Positions 62,171 to 64,000 of a stretch of 64,000 nucleotides of DNA are shown piece by piece (the stretch's first letter is position 1; each line of letters opens with the position of its first letter). Both the position numbers and the translations under genes were made by a program. The DNA comes from Varibaculum timonense_A. Lineage in GTDB: Bacteria; Actinomycetota; Actinomycetes; Actinomycetales; Actinomycetaceae. The stretch spans positions 1 through 64,000 of the forward strand of contig NZ_JAQEVU010000001.1 of the NCBI RefSeq assembly GCF_027694345.1. Direction: 5' to 3'. The notes under the pieces are model-generated. The model searched no databases and was not told the origin of the DNA. It was given only the letters and a program-made list of their open reading frames with translations.

Positions 62171-64000
62171 TATCGTCCTCCTTCAATAACGAGAAATCTA
62201 ACGCCGGATAGGAAAGCTGAGAGCCGGAAGAACCCGTGCTGTCTAAATCATTAATGGTGCTGGTAGTGTCCACAATCACCGGTAGGGAAGTACTGACTGT
62301 AGCCACTTCGAGGCTGAGTTCTTTATTATCTTCAACCTGGTCAGCAGCAAAAAGCTCCAACCAATAAAAACCGTGGCGATTCATAGTTACGGTTACGGTT
62401 TCATCTGCGCCCACCGTGGGGAACCAACCCCCGTCGAAAGCCTCACGCAAACCCCAAGAAGCCATGCCCGGCAAGAATAATTTCGCTGCCAGCGCGCCCT
62501 CGCCCAGATTGTAAATACAAAGGACGGTAGAATTTTTATCCCGGCGGATAAAAGCCAACACCGAATCCTGGTCGGCTCTAACCTGCGAAAGCGAACCTTG
62601 ACCAAAACAGGTAAGGCGACGTCGTAAATGAAGCGCTTGCCGCAGCCAATGCAATAAGGAAGTAGGACGCCCCAAAGATTCTTGCACGTTAATGGTGCGG
62701 TTATCCCAACCGGGAGAGTCAATCAAAGGAACCAAGAAAGAATCCGGATCCGCGGTAGAAAAACCGGCGGTAGAAGAAGTATCCCACTGCATGGGGGTGC
62801 GTACCCCGAAACGGTCAGGAAGCCAAATGTTATCACCCATGCCGATTTCGTCCCCGTAATACAAAAACGGAGAACCCGGCATAGACAGCAAGAGGGCGTG
62901 CGCCAGTTCTACTTTACGCCGCGAACCCCCCAGTAAGGGCGCGAGACGGCGGCGAATCCCCACGTTAGCGCGCATACGTGATTCCGGGGCATACCAGGAA
63001 TACATATCTTCGCGTTCCTCGTCAGTAACCATCTCTAGAGTTAGTTCGTCGTGGTTACGCAGGAAAGTACCCCATTGAGCGCCAGCAGGTAGCTCGGGAA
63101 GCTCTGCCAATATTTGACGAAGCCCCTTAGAGGAGCCGGTTTGCAAAGCCGCAAACAACCGAGGCATCAGTGGGAAGTGGAAACAAATATGACACTCCGG
63201 GTCGTTCTCAGTCCCGAAATAGTCAATCACATCAAGGGGAGGTTGATTGGCTTCCGCCACCATCAAAGTTCCTGGAAACTCCGCGTCCACCATTTTTCGA
63301 AGTTCGCTCACAAACCAGTGAGTTTTCGGGAGGTTTTCGCAGTTGGTGCCGTTTTCTTCAAATAGGTAGGGGATCGCGTCCAGACGGAAACCATCCACCC
63401 CGGTGCGACACCAGTAACGCACCACATTCATTACTGCCGCTTGCACCGCCGGATTCTCAAAGTTCAAATCCGGTTGGTGCGAAAAGAAACGATGCCAATA
63501 GTATTGCCCGCGTACCTCGTCATAGGTCCAGTTTGAGGTTTCGGTGTCGATAAAAATGATACGCGCGTCCTGATAATCGGTATCGCTGTCGCGCCAAACG
63601 TAAAAATCCCCGTATTCACCCTCTGGATTCTTGCGGGAAGCCTCAAACCAAGGGTGCTGGTCAGAGGTGTGATTGACTACGATATCGACCAATACCCTAA
63701 TTCCGCGCTCGTGGGCGGCCTCCACCAGGGCGGTGAAATCTTCCATCGAACCAAAAGCCGGGTTTACGTCCGTATAGGCACTAATATCGTAGCCTCCATC
63801 GCGCATAGGCGAAGGATAGAAAGGGGGAAGCCATAGGCAATCCACCCCCAGCCAAGCCAGATAATCAAGACGCGAAATCAACCCCTGGAAATCCCCGATA
63901 CCGTCCCCGTTAGAATCAGAAAAAGCCTGGATTAACACCTCGTAAAAAACGGCGCTGCGATACCAGTTGGGAGACTCAGAGGGAGAAGAAACCGGACGGG
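62160..64000 (-). CDS. treS: Trehalose synthase, 5'-partial at window edge
   Basis: At least 600 residues; the reading frame stays open to the window end (WYRSAVFYEVLIQAFSD precedes SNGDGIGDFQGL). GH13 motifs are DIVVNHTSDQHPWF, GFRLDAIPYLFEE (nucleophile Asp), MVAEANQPPLD (Glu) and FLRNHDELTLEM. Interconverts maltose and trehalose and feeds maltokinase. A C-terminal extension (about the last 55 residues, Ser/Thr/Asp-rich) is unusual for TreS. True start lies beyond position 64000. Confidence 0.92.
   Translation of the reverse strand, partial: RPVSSPSESPNWYRSAVFYEVLIQAFSDSNGDGIGDFQGLISRLDYLAWLGVDCLWLPPFYPSPMRDGGYDISAYTDVNPAFGSMEDFTALVEAAHERGIRVLVDIVVNHTSDQHPWFEASRKNPEGEYGDFYVWRDSDTDYQDARIIFIDTETSNWTYDEVRGQYYWHRFFSHQPDLNFENPAVQAAVMNVVRYWCRTGVDGFRLDAIPYLFEENGTNCENLPKTHWFVSELRKMVDAEFPGTLMVAEANQPPLDVIDYFGTENDPECHICFHFPLMPRLFAALQTGSSKGLRQILAELPELPAGAQWGTFLRNHDELTLEMVTDEEREDMYSWYAPESRMRANVGIRRRLAPLLGGSRRKVELAHALLLSMPGSPFLYYGDEIGMGDNIWLPDRFGVRTPMQWDTSSTAGFSTADPDSFLVPLIDSPGWDNRTINVQESLGRPTSLLHWLRQALHLRRRLTCFGQGSLSQVRADQDSVLAFIRRDKNSTVLCIYNLGEGALAAKLFLPGMASWGLREAFDGGWFPTVGADETVTVTMNRHGFYWLELFAADQVEDNKELSLEVATVSTSLPVIVDTTSTINDLDSTGSSGSQLSYPALDFSLLKEDDNER

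Overview
The window looks like a chromosomal segment of a mid-GC Gram-positive actinobacterium, most plausibly a member of the Actinomycetaceae (Varibaculum/Mobiluncus/Actinomyces-like). The reasons are an Mtb-type dCTP deaminase, a DUF4235 protein, a TreS-maltokinase-GlgB alpha-glucan set, a DivIVA-like coiled-coil protein, an LPXTG/SpaA adhesin, frequent GTG/TTG starts, and anaerobic glycerol-3-phosphate dehydrogenase GlpABC. The family assignment is inference; no rRNA or marker search was possible.

Layout. 0-5.6 kb: a lipoprotein followed by a tight sensory operon (NarL-type response regulator, large SBP-like/7TM degenerate kinase, membrane histidine kinase). The large sensor has a G8 tract just after its best start codon that leaves it one base out of frame. 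5.8-9.8 kb: a membrane-stress type operon resembling Bacillus YdjGHI (TPM protein, zinc-ribbon membrane protein, SPFH protein) plus a small membrane protein. 10.3-11.9 kb: an ABC-F ATPase. 11.9-14.9 kb: an accessory island with an orphan RelB/DinJ antitoxin, a DinJ-YafQ pair, an MNT nucleotidyltransferase antitoxin with a tiny overlapping ORF, a frameshifted RhuM relic, hairpin-rich modular repeats and tRNA-Gly(CCC). 15-20.5 kb: MutT-type NUDIX, glpABC, dcd. 20.5-29.5 kb: an uncharacterised gene coupled to dcd, a 14-TM MFS exporter, DUF4235, a TPP riboswitch with thiamine ABC transporter thiBPQ, and a PQQ-like propeller protein. 29.8-36.7 kb: glycosyltransferase, pheA, lipid kinase, serS, a NadC-like pseudoenzyme, an AGE-family isomerase, tRNA-Ser(TGA). 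36.7-50.1 kb: acyltransferase, galK, an envelope operon ending in a CnoX-like thioredoxin, a DivIVA-like protein, small unknown genes, the UPF0210/ACT pair, a CadD-like exporter, ybaK, mntH. 50.2-55.2 kb: glgB, a 1.5-kb non-coding repeat array, glutamate dehydrogenase. 55.6-64 kb: a 1701-residue SpaA/LPXTG adhesin, then maltokinase and trehalose synthase running off the window edge.

Functional themes are alpha-glucan/trehalose metabolism (glgB, treS, mak), anaerobic glycerol-3-P oxidation, metal and thiamine transport, and envelope sensing and adhesion. The least expected signals are a ~105-nt structured repeat with five copies whose paired arms covary while internal loops are conserved (one copy at 47.98 kb, four in the 52.6-53.7 kb array), the apparent phase-variable G8 switch in the large sensor gene, a 17-bp motif shared by two distant promoters, and a NadC homologue that has lost its substrate-binding residues.
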